A stretch of 64,000 nucleotides of DNA, taken from Dolomedes plantarius (lineage: Eukaryota; Arthropoda; Arachnida; Araneae; Dolomedidae). Every line of letters begins with the position of its first letter. The stretch's first letter is position 1. A program made the position numbers and the translations under genes. Shown here one piece after another: positions 1 through 10,484 of the stretch. The notes beneath the pieces are model-generated. The model searched no databases. It was not told where the DNA came from and saw only the letters and a list, made by a program, of their open reading frames with translations. The stretch lies in NCBI GenBank assembly GCA_907164885.2, contig OU015495.1, positions 208,040,560-208,104,559 of the forward strand, given 5' to 3'.

Positions 1-485
1 TGTATATATACGATGAAATGCTTTTTAGTTGGAGTTTGGAATAGAGCTTTTGCGTTGATGTGTAATATTTTAGAACTCGTTAGAAAGTTAAGGAAGTTAG
101 TAAAGGATAGTAATAAAGGAATAAAGGAAGTTAGTAATAAAGGAAGTTAGTTTGAAAGACTTGAATGTTTAATGTAATGAACCTGTGAAGCCAGGTAGGC
201 TAGAACAGATAGCAAAACCATTATTGTCTATGTTATTTTTAATTTCTTTTGAACGTGGTTCTACAACTAGCTTCAGAAGAATAGACAAGTTTAAAACAAT
301 CAAACGACATATGTATGGTCTAGTTTCATTTCTTTTTGTTGTCTACAAATGTTCTTTATACATTTCATCCTCAATTATTTTTGTTAGGTGAGTGTTCTTT
401 TGATGTTACTAACTCTTATTTTGAATTAAGACAGAGATAATACGTTCAAATAAGAATTTATATTTTCTAGTTGAAGTAGAAATGA
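1..485. other. AT-rich sequence without recognised gene
   Basis: No coding signal is supported. A short imperfect tandem repeat built on GGAAGTTAGTAATAAA lies at about 88-150. The stretch ends at the 8-bp target duplication of the hAT element. Confidence 0.6.
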
Positions 486-493
486 CGGGAAGC

Positions 494-1360
494 CAGGGCC
501 GGATTTAGATGAAAAAAGGCCCTAGGCTATTCCACTTATGAGGCCCTTTCACCTCTCATTTTTAAATTTGTAAATTACACGAGGGATAATAAAATACATC
601 ATTACTGTGATATATATCAATATATTAAATGAAACATGTTGCTATTGGTACTAACCTCGCGGTACTAATCCCCGCGTCACAAGTGACGTGTCTCCGTAAT
701 GTGATTCAAAAAAGTTGCAGTCGGAACAGACCCAATTTGCCGAACGCGTTGATCTTAACCAATACATTTTTATGTTTGTTTATCTATATATATAAAAGAG
801 CTTATCTGTTTGTTTGCCCGCTATAGAATCATAGACTGTTTCACCCACCGGGACCAAATTCGGCACAGTTAAGGTTTAGGACCCGAGAAACTTAAATCAG
901 GAAAAACGAAATTTGGGGCTCAATTAGTTTTTTTAAAATTAATTTTTTAATGATTTTTGTGCCCCTAAGCGCACCTCTTAAATATGGATACAGTCCCTTC
1001 ACCACAACCAGTCTAATTCGATACGTGGGAGAAAAGTGGTTTGTTCTGAGGGGTGGTTTGAGAGTTGGTCTGGGGGTGACGGGGGGAAGAAGTGTTTATT
1101 TTGCGGGGGGTGCAGCCCAGTATTTTTTTGATGGAATGCATGAAAAATTTTATATCTATATATATCCCCGGGCAACGCCGGGCAAAAATGCTAGTTAGTC
1201 ATATGCGTAGAATTTCTCCTCATTTTCGGTCCAGTGTTTTAGTGTTCACTGTTTTTAAAATAGTGTAATTTTAATTTTGCTAACATTTTGAATGTAGGCC
1301 CCTCTTGATCTTGAGACCGTAGGCTGAAGCCTAGTTAGCCTACAGGAAAATCCGGCCCTG
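494..1360. mobile_element. hAT-type MITE with perfect 8-bp target duplication
   Basis: The element starts CAGGGCCGGATTT and ends with the reverse complement AAATCCGGCCCTG, giving 13-bp terminal inverted repeats. The 8 bases CGGGAAGC occur directly outside both ends (486-493 and 1361-1368), a perfect target-site duplication. An 8-bp duplication with a CAGGG terminus is characteristic of hAT transposons. It has no transposase ORF, so it is a non-autonomous derivative moved in trans. Without the Helitron nested at 783-1194 it would be about 455 bp. Subterminal AGGCCC-type motifs recur near both ends. Confidence 0.9.
783..1194 (+). mobile_element. Non-autonomous Helitron, family 1 (nested in hAT MITE)
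   Basis: It begins with TC (TCTATATATATAAAAGAGC) after an A and ends in CTAG before a T, as expected for rolling-circle Helitrons inserting between A and T without target duplication. A GC-rich hairpin (CCCGGGCAACGCCGGG, 1167-1182) sits about 8 bases before the terminal CTAG. A second copy with the same termini lies inverted at 59011-59519. It has no Rep/helicase coding capacity. Being inside the hAT element, it inserted later. Confidence 0.85.
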
Positions 1361-1523
1361 CGGGAAGCGAATTAATTCTACCGACATGAACTTCGACTGT
1401 CATAGTACCATATTCTTAGCCCTTAGGTGTTAAACTCTTAGCCTTCGAGTTGTGATGCTAATTCAGCACAGAGGGAAGATGAATGCAAAAGAATAATTGA
1501 ACAGTACAGCTTATAATAATGCA

Positions 1524-2273
1524 TTAAGGGGACTCACGACTCTTAAGTCGAGGAAATAAGGCATATTTTCATCCTTTTTGATTCTTTGTAACTATTTCAA
1601 TTGATTCCCAATTTTTCCAAATTTTATGTATATGATAAATTGATATATTTATTTTAGTAAACAAATTTTCAACTCTCAAAATAATTTTAAATAATTTTCT
1701 TTTAATGCTTTAGATATACCTTGTTTTTTAAACATTTTTATTGTATACTGGTTTTCGCGCAGAAATATGAAATTAATTTTACACTTAAATGTATGATTCC
1801 TGTTTTATATTTAAAATATATAATTCAAAATATAATTGAACATAAAACATTCAACATTAAAATATTTTTAAAATTTTTTTTTTTAAAACTGCTTAAAATT
1901 CCTTAAATTTTTTCATTAATTTACCCCCTTGAAAAAATAACAAAATGTGCAGTGATTTCAATAATTCTAGTTCAGACGCAATAAAATAACACGATTATGC
2001 AGTGATAAAAATTTCATGGAATTATGTTTCATAGTTTTTGAGATATCAGTCGCGGAATGATGCAAAATTTCATTTTGAGAAAAATGAGTTTAAAATTTTT
2101 CTTACCATACACTTGATCAGTCATTAAATATTTAGAATATCGATATCTCCGGAACTAAGCGGAATATTTTCATGCGGTTTGCTTTGTTTTGTTCAGAAAT
2201 GATCAGGCTTTAACATATATGCTTTTCAAAAAATCGAATGTTTTAAAGATTTAAGGGTAATTAGTCCCCTTAA
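1524..2273. mobile_element. TTAA-flanked MITE, family GGGGACT, copy 1
   Basis: TTAA at both edges (1524-1527 and 2270-2273) is followed inward by GGGGACT and its reverse complement AGTCCCC. The interior is non-coding and AT-rich. A diverged copy in the opposite orientation lies at 52208-53196, which supports the boundaries. A TTAA target is typical of piggyBac, although piggyBac tips usually begin with C. A TA target with tip AAGGGGACT (Tc1/mariner-like) is the alternative. Confidence 0.7.
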
Positions 2274-2394
2274 TAGGAACCTTGAGTACATTTAATTTTT
2301 AAACATTTACTCAATTGAAGCGTGTGCTGTTGAGGTTAAGGAACTCTAAGAATGAATTAGAAGCTTGTAAACATAACAATATAGATTTATTTAT
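2274..2394. other. Spacer
   Basis: Short AT-rich spacer between the MITE and the mariner relic; nothing recognised. Confidence 0.5.
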
Positions 2395-2589
2395 TTAAGC
2401 AGAGATGTATTGTTGCAGCTCATATACTGTTTTTGGATTGTGACGATACACCTGGTGTTTGAAGTACCCCCAAAGAAAAAAATCGAATGGCATCAAATCT
2501 GGCGAATAGGGAGGCCAATCCATGTCACTTGCGTATGCTACTTGCTGTGAAAACATTGTTTCACAGTTTTTCCCAGTCAGCAGCGCCAT
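2395..2589 (-). pseudogene. Mariner-like transposase C-terminal relic
   Basis: A 64-codon open stretch encodes the C-terminal part of a mariner-type transposase of arthropods. Residues ~25-43 (WPPYSPDLMPFDFFLWGY) match the segment carrying the last catalytic Asp of the DDD triad, followed by the usual helix (VYRHNPKTVYELQQ). The N-terminal DNA-binding domain and the first two catalytic residues are absent, so this is a fragment of a protein normally about 340 residues long. No terminal repeats were found close by. The start used is simply the first in-frame ATG. The identification rests on the motif and is fairly secure; the subfamily is not. Confidence 0.75.
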
Positions 2590-2672
2590 CTGTTGACGAA
2601 CTTTGTAACTAATTTTGAAAATTGGTTAGAATAAATTAACTGATTACCTAAGCAGAATGCAGCAAACCGTAC

Positions 2673-2676
<4 letters not shown>

Positions 2677-2718
<42 letters not shown>
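2677..2718. repeat. (TA)n microsatellite
   Basis: Pure TA dinucleotide tract. The small MITE beginning at 2724 appears to have inserted into it, since TA repeats resume at 2897. Confidence 0.95.
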
Positions 2719-2723
<5 letters not shown>

Positions 2724-2896
2724 CAGTGGAATCTCGATCGATCGTTTTCGGATCCATCGTTTTTCCGTAGGTGTCGTTCATTTTATCCAGTCCCAACGAT
2801 CATATTGCTTTGTTATTTTTCCGCATCTATCGTTTTCCCGCATTTATCGTTCATTTCAATCGATCCCTTGAAAAACGATAGATCAAGATTCCACTG
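2724..2896. mobile_element. Small pogo/Tigger-type MITE
   Basis: Terminal inverted repeats CAGTGGAATCTCGATC and its near reverse complement (ending AAGATTCCACTG) are bounded by TA on both sides. CAGTGGA... tips with a TA target are typical of pogo/Tigger MITEs. The 173-bp interior repeats variants of ATCGTT and has no ORF. It splits one TA microsatellite into two. Confidence 0.8.
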
Positions 2897-2900
2897 TATA

Positions 2901-2984
<84 letters not shown>
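2897..2984. repeat. (TA)n microsatellite
   Basis: TA tract with two TG interruptions, continuing the tract to the left of the MITE. Open frames across it on both strands are translations of the repeat. Confidence 0.95.
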
Positions 2985-4709
2985 AACGCAGTTGGATAGA
3001 GGAACAGACGTAGAAAATGGTACTTATTATTGGATGCTGTGTTGTTTTTATGTACAAATACAAATTTTAGGGAGTAATTTTTAAATGCTGGGAAATATAA
3101 ATTTTATTTTACATTGTTTGGAATTACTAATGGTACTTGAATAATTGAATAGTGTATAATGTTTTGTATCATTATCCTACACATTTGTTTTTAACTCTTA
3201 ACTTTTCACCATCGTTTTGTAAAAGACTATAAGTCATCAATGGAGGGAACTTTCGGAAACTGACTATTACTTGGAGGTGTAGAAAAATAGATTTTCAAGA
3301 GAATTTATTATTTGATGGGATTTGAATTATTAGATTTTTGAAAACCAACATTCCACCAAATCATTTTTACACTTTAAATATTGAGTTATAAGAAATAAAT
3401 GGAATTTTCTACCCTTTCAATCTGTCATCCGTTATTGATTGGTATAAATACATTAAACTTCAAGCACATTCCCATACTTTTCCTTGTTTCATTTTCAAAC
3501 CTTTCGCAGAAATTTCTTTAATCCACTGCGTCTTCCTTTTTAAAACTTGAAAAATAATTCATACTTTAAGTCATTATCGTATGTTTCAGAATACATTCCT
3601 TTAAGTTATGACAAATGAGAAAAATCTGTGAATTATATGCTTTTATTTATACTTTTTTGCAAATTTCATATCACTAAATTTTGAATTCAAAATTAGGTAC
3701 AGCAGCAAATGAACACGTATTTTATTCTTTGACTTACAGGAGTTCATAATTATTTTCATCTTTGAATTCACTACAAGGTAATAAAATCAAATTGAAAAGA
3801 AATAAACTTGTAATACTTAAAATATTATTATAGTTTTTTTTACGTCAATTTTCTACAAAGTTGAATTTGTAAATTAGCATTACTTGATTTAAACACGTTT
3901 TTCATCCTCATAATACAGTGAATCTGAATCCAGCAACTTATCAATGTCTGTTGGTATGTTTATAATGTCTTAAATATATATAGCAACTTTTTAAAATATC
4001 CTAAATCTAGAGAGAGGTGTAACCTTACTATTTCAATGTAGCCGCGTTGTCAATATTTTCGATTTTTAAATTACAAGGGACTTTTAACCTCTTTTTTTTA
4101 AATTTTCAATTTTTATCTCTACATACAAAATGGAAATAATTAATATTATTTTTAATACATCGAAGGGTCTTAGAAATTCACAAATAGCTATTCTGGGTCA
4201 TAATAAGGCATTTGAAAAAAAAAAAGCCATTATTTTTCAAAAAGCTCCATGCGCATTAAATTTTATTCTGATTTCTTACAAATTTCTCGGAATTGTTAAC
4301 TGAAGCGTTTATCCCAGAACTTTGCATCGTTTTTTTGAAAGCCCAAAGATTTTCCAAATTTGTAGGCCATTATATGAAGTAAAAAAATGCAAAAATATAA
4401 AAAAATGAAAGGGCCTATGAAAAAAATTCAAAAATATGGCTTTAGATTCATAAAAAAAATTCAATGCACAATTTTGTTTATTATACATGGTAATCTTAAA
4501 TGTAAATAAAAAAACAGGTTTTATTTAGGATAAGGAATCCGCATGAAACATTTTGAAAAATGCAAAGAGTTTTGAATTTTTTTGAAAAACAGGCATCATT
4601 CTACAAAAAATACTTATTCAAAGGGTCTTCAATGTATTGAAAATGAATATTAATTATTCTGACTCTGTATATAGAGTTACAAATTGAAAATTTGAAAATT
4701 CGAGATTGA
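2985..4709. other. AT-rich intergenic sequence
   Basis: About 1.7 kb with no open frame of note, no RNA gene and no terminal repeats that I can pair. Confidence 0.5.
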
Positions 4710-4893
4710 AGTACCCCTGTCTCCTTAGCTTGGTTTGGTTTCGAGCTCTGCGGTCAACTTTTTGCTACACAAGGGACCTACAGTTTAAAGCCGATTCCGT
4801 ACGGCTACAAACACACATGACAACAGTGGAACTTGAACCCACACGTTCTGAACCAAAGCCCCGCGCCCTAGCCATTAGGTCATCAGCTGGCCC
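4710..4893 (-). mobile_element. tRNA-derived SINE, family A
   Basis: Read on the minus strand, the 5' part carries an A-box-like block (TGGCTAGGGCGCGGG, near 4859-4873) and a B box (GGGTTCAAGTTCC, 4828-4840), the internal RNA polymerase III promoter of tRNA-derived SINEs. The tRNA-unrelated tail contains GGAATCGGCTTTAA and TGTAGCAAAAA. The same tail reappears on the plus strand at 51825-51917, which supports a dispersed family. Confidence 0.75.
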
Positions 4894-5263
4894 TTGCAAA
4901 TCTTAAGACATTGTTGTATAAACATAATGAGATATTTCAAAACTAAAAATAACTTAATTATCGACCTTCTTAAAATGAAATCTTGCATGACAACTCCAGA
5001 AAATATTGTAGCTAAAGGAGAAGCAGAAACATCCGTATAAAATAAAGGAGACGACACTGATTGCGACGCAAAGAGAAATTGCCGACAGAATCTCCCCCAT
5101 CATTCTCAAACTCTTTCGAAAAGCACGGAGAAAGTATTATTAAAAATGTTTATAACATAATTTTTGTAAGGTATACATAAGATTCGATTCCCAAGAATCG
5201 AACTTTTGAGTGAATGAATTAAAGAAGCTGCTTGAGATATGCTAATTTCGGTATACGCGGTGG
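4894..5263. other. Spacer, possibly U3 part of the following LTR
   Basis: No gene recognised. Some of the right end may be the upstream part of the LTR at 5264, but it does not match the flank of the second copy, so I cannot set the boundary. Confidence 0.4.
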
Positions 5264-5571
5264 GTATAAATACCATGCAGCTTGATTAAAGAGAAGAAGG
5301 TGTTAAGGTTGATAGATAAGCGAGAGGGAGCTACGAGGAAAGCAGCTCCAGGTGTTAACCGGCGCTAGTGCTTAGGGGGCCCAAAGTTTATCATGGCAGT
5401 ACTGCTGGTTTGACTCTCTGATGGTTTGTGAGTATTTGCAAGGTGTATTTCTATTGAATGTTAATATATATTCCGTACAAGTAGTACGTATGCTTATTGC
5501 TGTAAAAGCAAATTCTATATGTGCAACGAATTCAATAAACATTGTTTCATGTATAAACTGTGTTTGTATCA
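5264..5571 (+). mobile_element. Probable solo LTR, copy 1 (conserved R/U5-proximal part)
   Basis: The segment starts at a TATA box (GTATAAATACCA), has a conserved GGGGGCCCAAAGTTTA block near 5375-5392, contains AATAAA near the end (CAATAAACATTG) and ends ...TTTGTATCA. An inverted copy at 57006-57313 matches over the whole length. TATA box, AATAAA and a CA end fit a solo retrotransposon LTR. Sequence upstream of the TATA box does not match between the copies, so the 5' TG end is not identified. Peptides conserved on the opposite strand reflect repeat homology, not a gene. Confidence 0.6.
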
Positions 5572-5734
5572 AATTCAAATAGAGTGCCTCCTCAAGAAAT
5601 CTCTACAATTTAGTTTATTGTTTTCTACAAGTAATGATGTAATTCCGCCTGTGTTGTTTTTACATTGACAAGCGACATTATAGGCCTCCTCTTTTTGGCT
5701 ATACGCGAATTAGAATGTGGATTAGCAGTGGTTC
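5572..5734. other. Spacer
   Basis: Short AT-rich stretch; nothing recognised. Confidence 0.4.
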
Positions 5735-6418
5735 TTAAGGCTGCTATGTACTAAGAAAAAAAATCGTATTTCCCTTTTCCTCTTCTTGCAGACTCTTGTG
5801 GTGGGAGGAATCCAGTTGACAGTTCGAGAATTCCACCCCCTTAGGATTGACATTTTGAGGGATTGTAATGGCTCTCTCTCTATGGGGAGGGGGGGGTTAA
5901 GCGCTGCCCCCAAATTTTTTATTTAAAATATATTTTTGTCAACTATTTACAGGTGCATAAATGCTGATAATCCAATAAAATTGGTATTGTGAGATAGCCC
6001 GAACTTTTCTGCAAAGCGCTACAGGATTCATTTTATAAATTTCGTCCACCGAAGGAATTTATGAGCGTTTAAAACACACTATACCAGATATTTCCCCGAA
6101 TAATTTAGATTTTAAAATATTAATTGCATTTTTTTTAAAAAATGAAAAATGTACACAAATGTAAAATTTCTTTCTCTATGACGGAGTACAATTTTAAAAA
6201 CCAGATATTTCCCCGAATAATTTAGATTTTAAAATATTAATTACATTTTTTTAAAAAAAATGAAAAATGTACGCAAATGTAAAATTTCTTTCTCTATGAC
6301 GGAGTACAATTTTAAAAAATAATCTTTGAATCCAAGTCGGCAATCCGGGGACAAATTTTCTCCATAGGTTAACATTAAGGTGAGCGTATCCAATGGGGTT
6401 AGCATACAGCAGCCTTAA
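5735..6418. mobile_element. TTAA-flanked MITE, family GGCTGCTATG, copy 1
   Basis: TTAA at 5735-5738 and 6415-6418 brackets inverted tips GGCTGCTATGTACTAA (left) and TTAGCATACAGCAGCC (right). The interior is non-coding. A second copy lies inverted at 8227-8792 and shares the interior (CTCCGTCATAGAGAAAG, AATCCTGTAGCGCTTTGC). This copy differs by a 117-bp internal tandem duplication. Confidence 0.8.
6084..6317. repeat. 117-bp tandem duplication inside MITE copy 1
   Basis: Two consecutive nearly identical units, 6084-6200 and 6201-6317, both beginning CCAGATATTTCCCCGAATAA. The sister MITE at 8227-8792 has a single unit, so the duplication arose in this copy or its sublineage. Confidence 0.9.
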
Positions 6419-6564
6419 CATTTTTGGTGTCGTGTACCCCCTTTGATAATCAGTTGAAAATTATGGACCTCTCCTTCTGATCCTCAAACACCGTGAAGAC
6501 TCAAAATTAAATGAATTACTTTGTTAAAGTTTTACGAAAAATGTTTAAAGCTAACCTAAAACAG

Positions 6565-6912
6565 CTATTTATACTACTAACACAATATTGTAATATACTA
6601 CTAACACCGTGTTAGTAGTATAAGTTGGTAGTACTGTGTTAGTAGTATAAGTTGTGTATACTACTAACACAGTATTGTAGTATACTACTAACACAGTATT
6701 GTAGTATACTCCTAACATTGTGTTAGTAGTATAAGTTAGTAGTACTATGTTAGTAGTATAAGTTGTGTATACTACTAACACAGTATTGTAGTATACTACT
6801 AACACTGTGTTAGTAGTATAAGTTAGTAGTACTGTGTTAGTAGTATAAGTTAGTAGTACTGTGTTAGTAGTATAAGTTGTGTATACTACTAACACAGTAT
6901 TGTAGTATACAC
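6565..6912. repeat. Palindromic minisatellite built on TACTACTAACACAGTA
   Basis: About 350 bp made of TACTACTAACACAGTA(TTG) units and their reverse complements (TACTGTGTTAGTAGTA), alternating in both orientations and linked by AAGTTAGTAG or AAGTTGTGTA. Almost any unit can pair with a neighbour into a hairpin. The open frames across it are repeat translations. Confidence 0.9.
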
Positions 6913-8226
6913 AACTTATAGAAAATATTGCTAATGAATCATTTAATATTTACTTACGAAAAAAAGCTGAGACTAAAACTGTAGGGATATAATATGAACA
7001 GTAACACTTTACAAAACACTCTACCGAGTGACTACTAGATATAGTTGTACATCTAATTGAATTCAAATTCAAGAGCTTCTATATGGTTTCATTAATTTTC
7101 TAATTGAACGAATTAATCTAATTTAATTTAAAATGAAATGTTCTGAAATGTGTGTTTTGTCGCATGAGAAAGTTTCTGGACGAGAATTTTCCTTTAAGTC
7201 GGTGGACCCGCTGAAATTTATTGTCACCCTTTAAAGGATCCATAGACCACAGGAATAGATGCCATAGCGTGTCAAAAACCAACACAGCGGTAAACGCTTT
7301 TTACAAAATAGGAAAAAATTTTCTCCCAATACCTGGAAGTTTATTGATTCTAGTCATAAATTTTAGGTAGGAATGATACAATAAAAAAGTTATCAGGAAG
7401 TTCTGATAAATAAATCGGATTTAAAATATAAGAAAATGTCCTAAAAGTAAAATTCTTTTGTAGTTAAAAAATTATTGATTTATAATAAAGCATTATACAG
7501 AATTTTGATGGCAAATAATGAGGAGCATTGAATTGCATGGAAGTCACTAATTGAAAGAGGATCTTTTAAAGAAAATATATAAATTATTTACTTCTTCAAT
7601 AATATAAAGGAGAGATTATTGCACGTAAATTGTAGAAACATATTAAACAGAAAGATAAATATGTTAGGGGCATTTATGAACCATAGGTTCTGAAGATTAT
7701 AATTTTTACTTAAAAATAAATATGACCAGTTTAAATTATTTGAAGTTATGAAACACAAAAAAAGTCCAAGTGAAAAGTATTAAGTTGATTCTGTTTCAAA
7801 GAGATATTTGTTTCGAGTAAACAATTTTATGAAAGGAAATGCTCCTAAGATATTACAAAATCCTGTCTGGAAGATTCAAAAGTTTTACTGTATGTATTTG
7901 GTGTTTCGTGTAAATACAAAATATATTATTCGAGTGCAGCTGCCTGGTTTTTAAAATCTTTTCCTTGAGAACAATAATTCAGATGCAATTTGAAATGAGA
8001 ACGAAAATCACCAAAATCATTTGTTTTAAAACATTTATCGCAGAAAATACATTAATATAAGGAAAAGTTGAATCTAAACATGGAACACTTGTTTTATATT
8101 GCAAATGCAGTTTGAAAATATTAACTGATCAGTGAACGTTACTTACTACGTTGGAAGATAGATGGTAGGTTGGAAGTATCACCGCCAGCTTTTGCTGCAT
8201 GCTTTAGGGGGGAAAAAGCTTAGCTT
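6913..8226. other. AT-rich sequence between the two inverted MITE copies
   Basis: No gene, RNA or further repeat recognised over about 1.3 kb. Confidence 0.5.
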
Positions 8227-8792
8227 TTAAGGCTGCTATGTACTAAATCCATTGGATTCGCTCACCTCAATGTTAACCTATGGAGAAAATGTATCCACGG
8301 ATTGCCGACTTGGATTCAAAGATTTTTTTTTTAAATTGTACTCCGTCATAGAGAAAGAAATTTTACATTTATGTACATTTTTCGTTTTTTTTAAAAATTT
8401 GCATTTAATATTTTAAGATTTAAATTATTCGGGGAAAAATCTTATATAGTGTGTTTTAAACGCTCATAAATTCCTTCGGTGGACGAAATTTATAAAATGA
8501 ATCCTGTAGCGCTTTGCAGAAAAGTTCAGGCTATCTGACAATACCAAGTTTATTGGATTATCAGCATTTATGTACTTGTAAACAGTTAACAAAAATATAT
8601 TTTAAATAAAAAATTTGGGGGCAGAGCTTAACCCCCCTATAGAGAGAGAGCCATTACAGTCCCTCGAAATGTCAATCCTAAGAGGAGAGGGGGGGATTCT
8701 CGAACTGTCAACTGGAATCGTCCCATCACAAGAGTCTGCAAGATCAGGAAAACGGAAATACGATTTTTTTTCTTAGTACATAGCAGCCTTAA
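8227..8792. mobile_element. TTAA-flanked MITE, family GGCTGCTATG, copy 2 (inverted)
   Basis: TTAA at 8227-8230 and 8789-8792 with tips GGCTGCTATGTACTAA and TTAGTACATAGCAGCC, a nearly perfect 16-bp inverted repeat. The interior is the reverse complement of the element at 5735-6418, with one copy of the unit that is duplicated there. Confidence 0.85.
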
Positions 8793-9371
8793 GAACGCGC
8801 TTTGTACACTGTAGGTGTTACCAGTAGTGCTTTTATAAATAATACCTATAAGTTATTCGTATTTTACGCACTTGTAGGATATATACTGATACTTTTTTTT
8901 GTTGTTAAAGTTCATCAGACCCAAGAAACAGCTACTTAGCATTATCACACACACATACAAATACTGAAGCAATGTTTGATTCCAACCTAATTCTTATCGC
9001 ATAAAGGAATTTATCGAAAATAAACCGTGACTCTGAAAATGAAAAAATTATTATGACTCTTCTACTAAGAAGATCCTTTAGAGTTTTCCTTATCTAAACG
9101 TTTCTCTATTTGGCACAGAAATATGTTTGCATACTGTTAAATTTCCGACCTGCTAGGTAACTCTTCGTTTCATTTTTCGCCTTATTAGCTTTTTTAGACG
9201 CAAAATTGGGTCATGCTGGATTTTCCAGAGAAACCACGTAGCACTAGATTTGTCTCTTATTTTCAAAATGAATTTTTACTACGGATGCTTTGTCTTAGTA
9301 TTTTATACATAGTTTTAACTACTTTGTTCATAGCTTCAGTCATATTGTAAAGAACTGCATAGTTAAAAATA
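8793..9371. other. AT-rich spacer
   Basis: No gene or repeat recognised between the MITE and the mariner element. Confidence 0.5.
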
Positions 9372-9495
9372 CAGGGTGTTTCAAAAATAATCACCACATT
9401 TGAAATGAGTATATTATGAAAAATATTGAACATAGAAACTTAAAATTAATCTTGTATTACATGGCTGATCATAATGTTTTTTTTTACAAACCAAA

Positions 9496-9780
9496 TTAAA
9501 GGAGCTCAATATTCCCACCTTTGGATGGACGACATATTTCTATACGGTAGGCAAATTCGATCCAAACTTTTGCGAGCATTTCTGCATACACTGCTTCCAC
9601 GTCTGTTATGCGTGCACAGACAATCCGTGTCTTGGAATTGTTTATACCCTCGCCTAATACTCTAAGAGATAGGAACTTCAATCTACCAGGGTTTAGTCGA
9701 CGAAAATCGCGCTTAACTGTTGTTACGGACTCACACTTCGCAAAGCGTAGAACACAAAAGGATTTCAATAAACAGGAAAA
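9496..9780 (-). pseudogene. Internally deleted mariner transposase
   Basis: Read from the minus strand, the frame first gives SFCVLRFAKCESVTTVKRDF, like the N-terminal helix-turn-helix (DUF4817/HTH-type) of arthropod mariner transposases. After a junction it continues directly into a C-terminal block (WIEFAYRIEICR) ending KGGNIELL, resembling the usual extreme C-terminus of the same proteins. The whole central catalytic region with the DDD residues is missing, so the product could bind DNA at most. The 110-codon frame extends beyond 9780 into palindrome sequence that is unlikely to be original. The family call rests on the two end motifs; the exact junction is not determined. Confidence 0.6.
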
Positions 9781-10068
9781 CCAACGCAAATAAAGCACAA
9801 ATAGCGATAAGATGTAATTATTTTGCATACCGCCGTTTCGAAGCTACAAAGGAGCTTCTTCATCAGTGCAACTAACTTAGTGGCAGCTCAAAAAAGCCGA
9901 AGACTAAGCCAAAAGCTAAGCCGAAGGCTTAGTCTCCAACTTTTTTGAGCTGCCACTAAGTCCGTTGCACTGATGAAGAAGCTCCTTTGTAGCTTCGAAA
10001 GGGCCGTATGCAAAATAATTGCATCTTATCGCTATTCGTGCTTTATTTACGTTGGTTTTCCTGTTTAT
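9768..10068. repeat. Long palindrome, 143-bp arms, 15-bp loop
   Basis: The left arm 9768-9910 and right arm 9926-10068 are near-perfect reverse complements. For example AAGAAGCTCCTTTGTAGC in the right arm pairs with its complement in the left arm. Expressed as RNA it would form a strong hairpin. It lies wholly within the mariner element. Confidence 0.9.
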
Positions 10069-10125
10069 GCCTCGAGCACAAAGGTTGTATCTTTTCTTTT
10101 CACAAAAGGATTTCATTTGTGCATT

Positions 10126-10470
10126 CGCCATCTTTGCAAACACTGAAGTGGCCGGCGAAGGAAGAGCGTTAGCGCTACATGTCGGCAACTGCGTGAAACT
10201 GAAGAATCTCCCTCTTTCTGCCTATACATTATTCGATCAAAATGGATTAAAAGATGAATAGTTATGATTTTTTAAAAATCGGATGATTCTTTGATTTCTG
10301 TTGTGTAGTCGCCATCTTCACAAACACTGGAGTGGCGGGCGAAGGAAGAGCATTAGCGCTACACTTCGGCAACTGCATGAAATTCGAGATTTCTCCCTTT
10401 CTGACTGTACATTATTCGATCAAAACGGGTTAAAAGACAAATAGTTATGATTTTTTAAATCGGATGATTT
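10126..10470. repeat. Tandem duplication, ~184-bp period
   Basis: Two diverged copies begin CGCCATCTT at 10126 and 10310 and share GAAGGAAGAGC, TTAGCGCTACA, CATTATTCGATCAAAA and ATAGTTATGATTTTTTAAA. The second runs into the right tip of the mariner element. Confidence 0.85.
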
Positions 10471-10484
10471 TTTTAAACACCCTG

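Larger units (their letters stand above)
9372..10484 (-). mobile_element. Mariner-type element with internal palindrome (non-autonomous)
   Basis: Tips CAGGGTGTTTCAAAAAT and TTTTTTAAACACCCTG are inverted repeats bounded by TA, the mariner target. The minus strand carries an internally deleted transposase (9496-9780). The element also contains a long palindrome (9768-10068) and a tandem duplication of ~184 bp (10126-10470). At 1113 bp it is close to normal mariner length, but about half of that is palindrome and duplicated sequence rather than transposase. Confidence 0.8.

Noticed and set aside
4828..4873. Functional tRNA gene
   Set aside because: A and B boxes are present, but a cloverleaf cannot be completed and a SINE tail follows. 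The same holds at 28709, 41765 and 55577.
6569..6895. 108-codon minus-strand frame rich in Thr-Asn-Thr-Val-Leu
   Set aside because: It is a read-through of the palindromic minisatellite, with no independent coding evidence.
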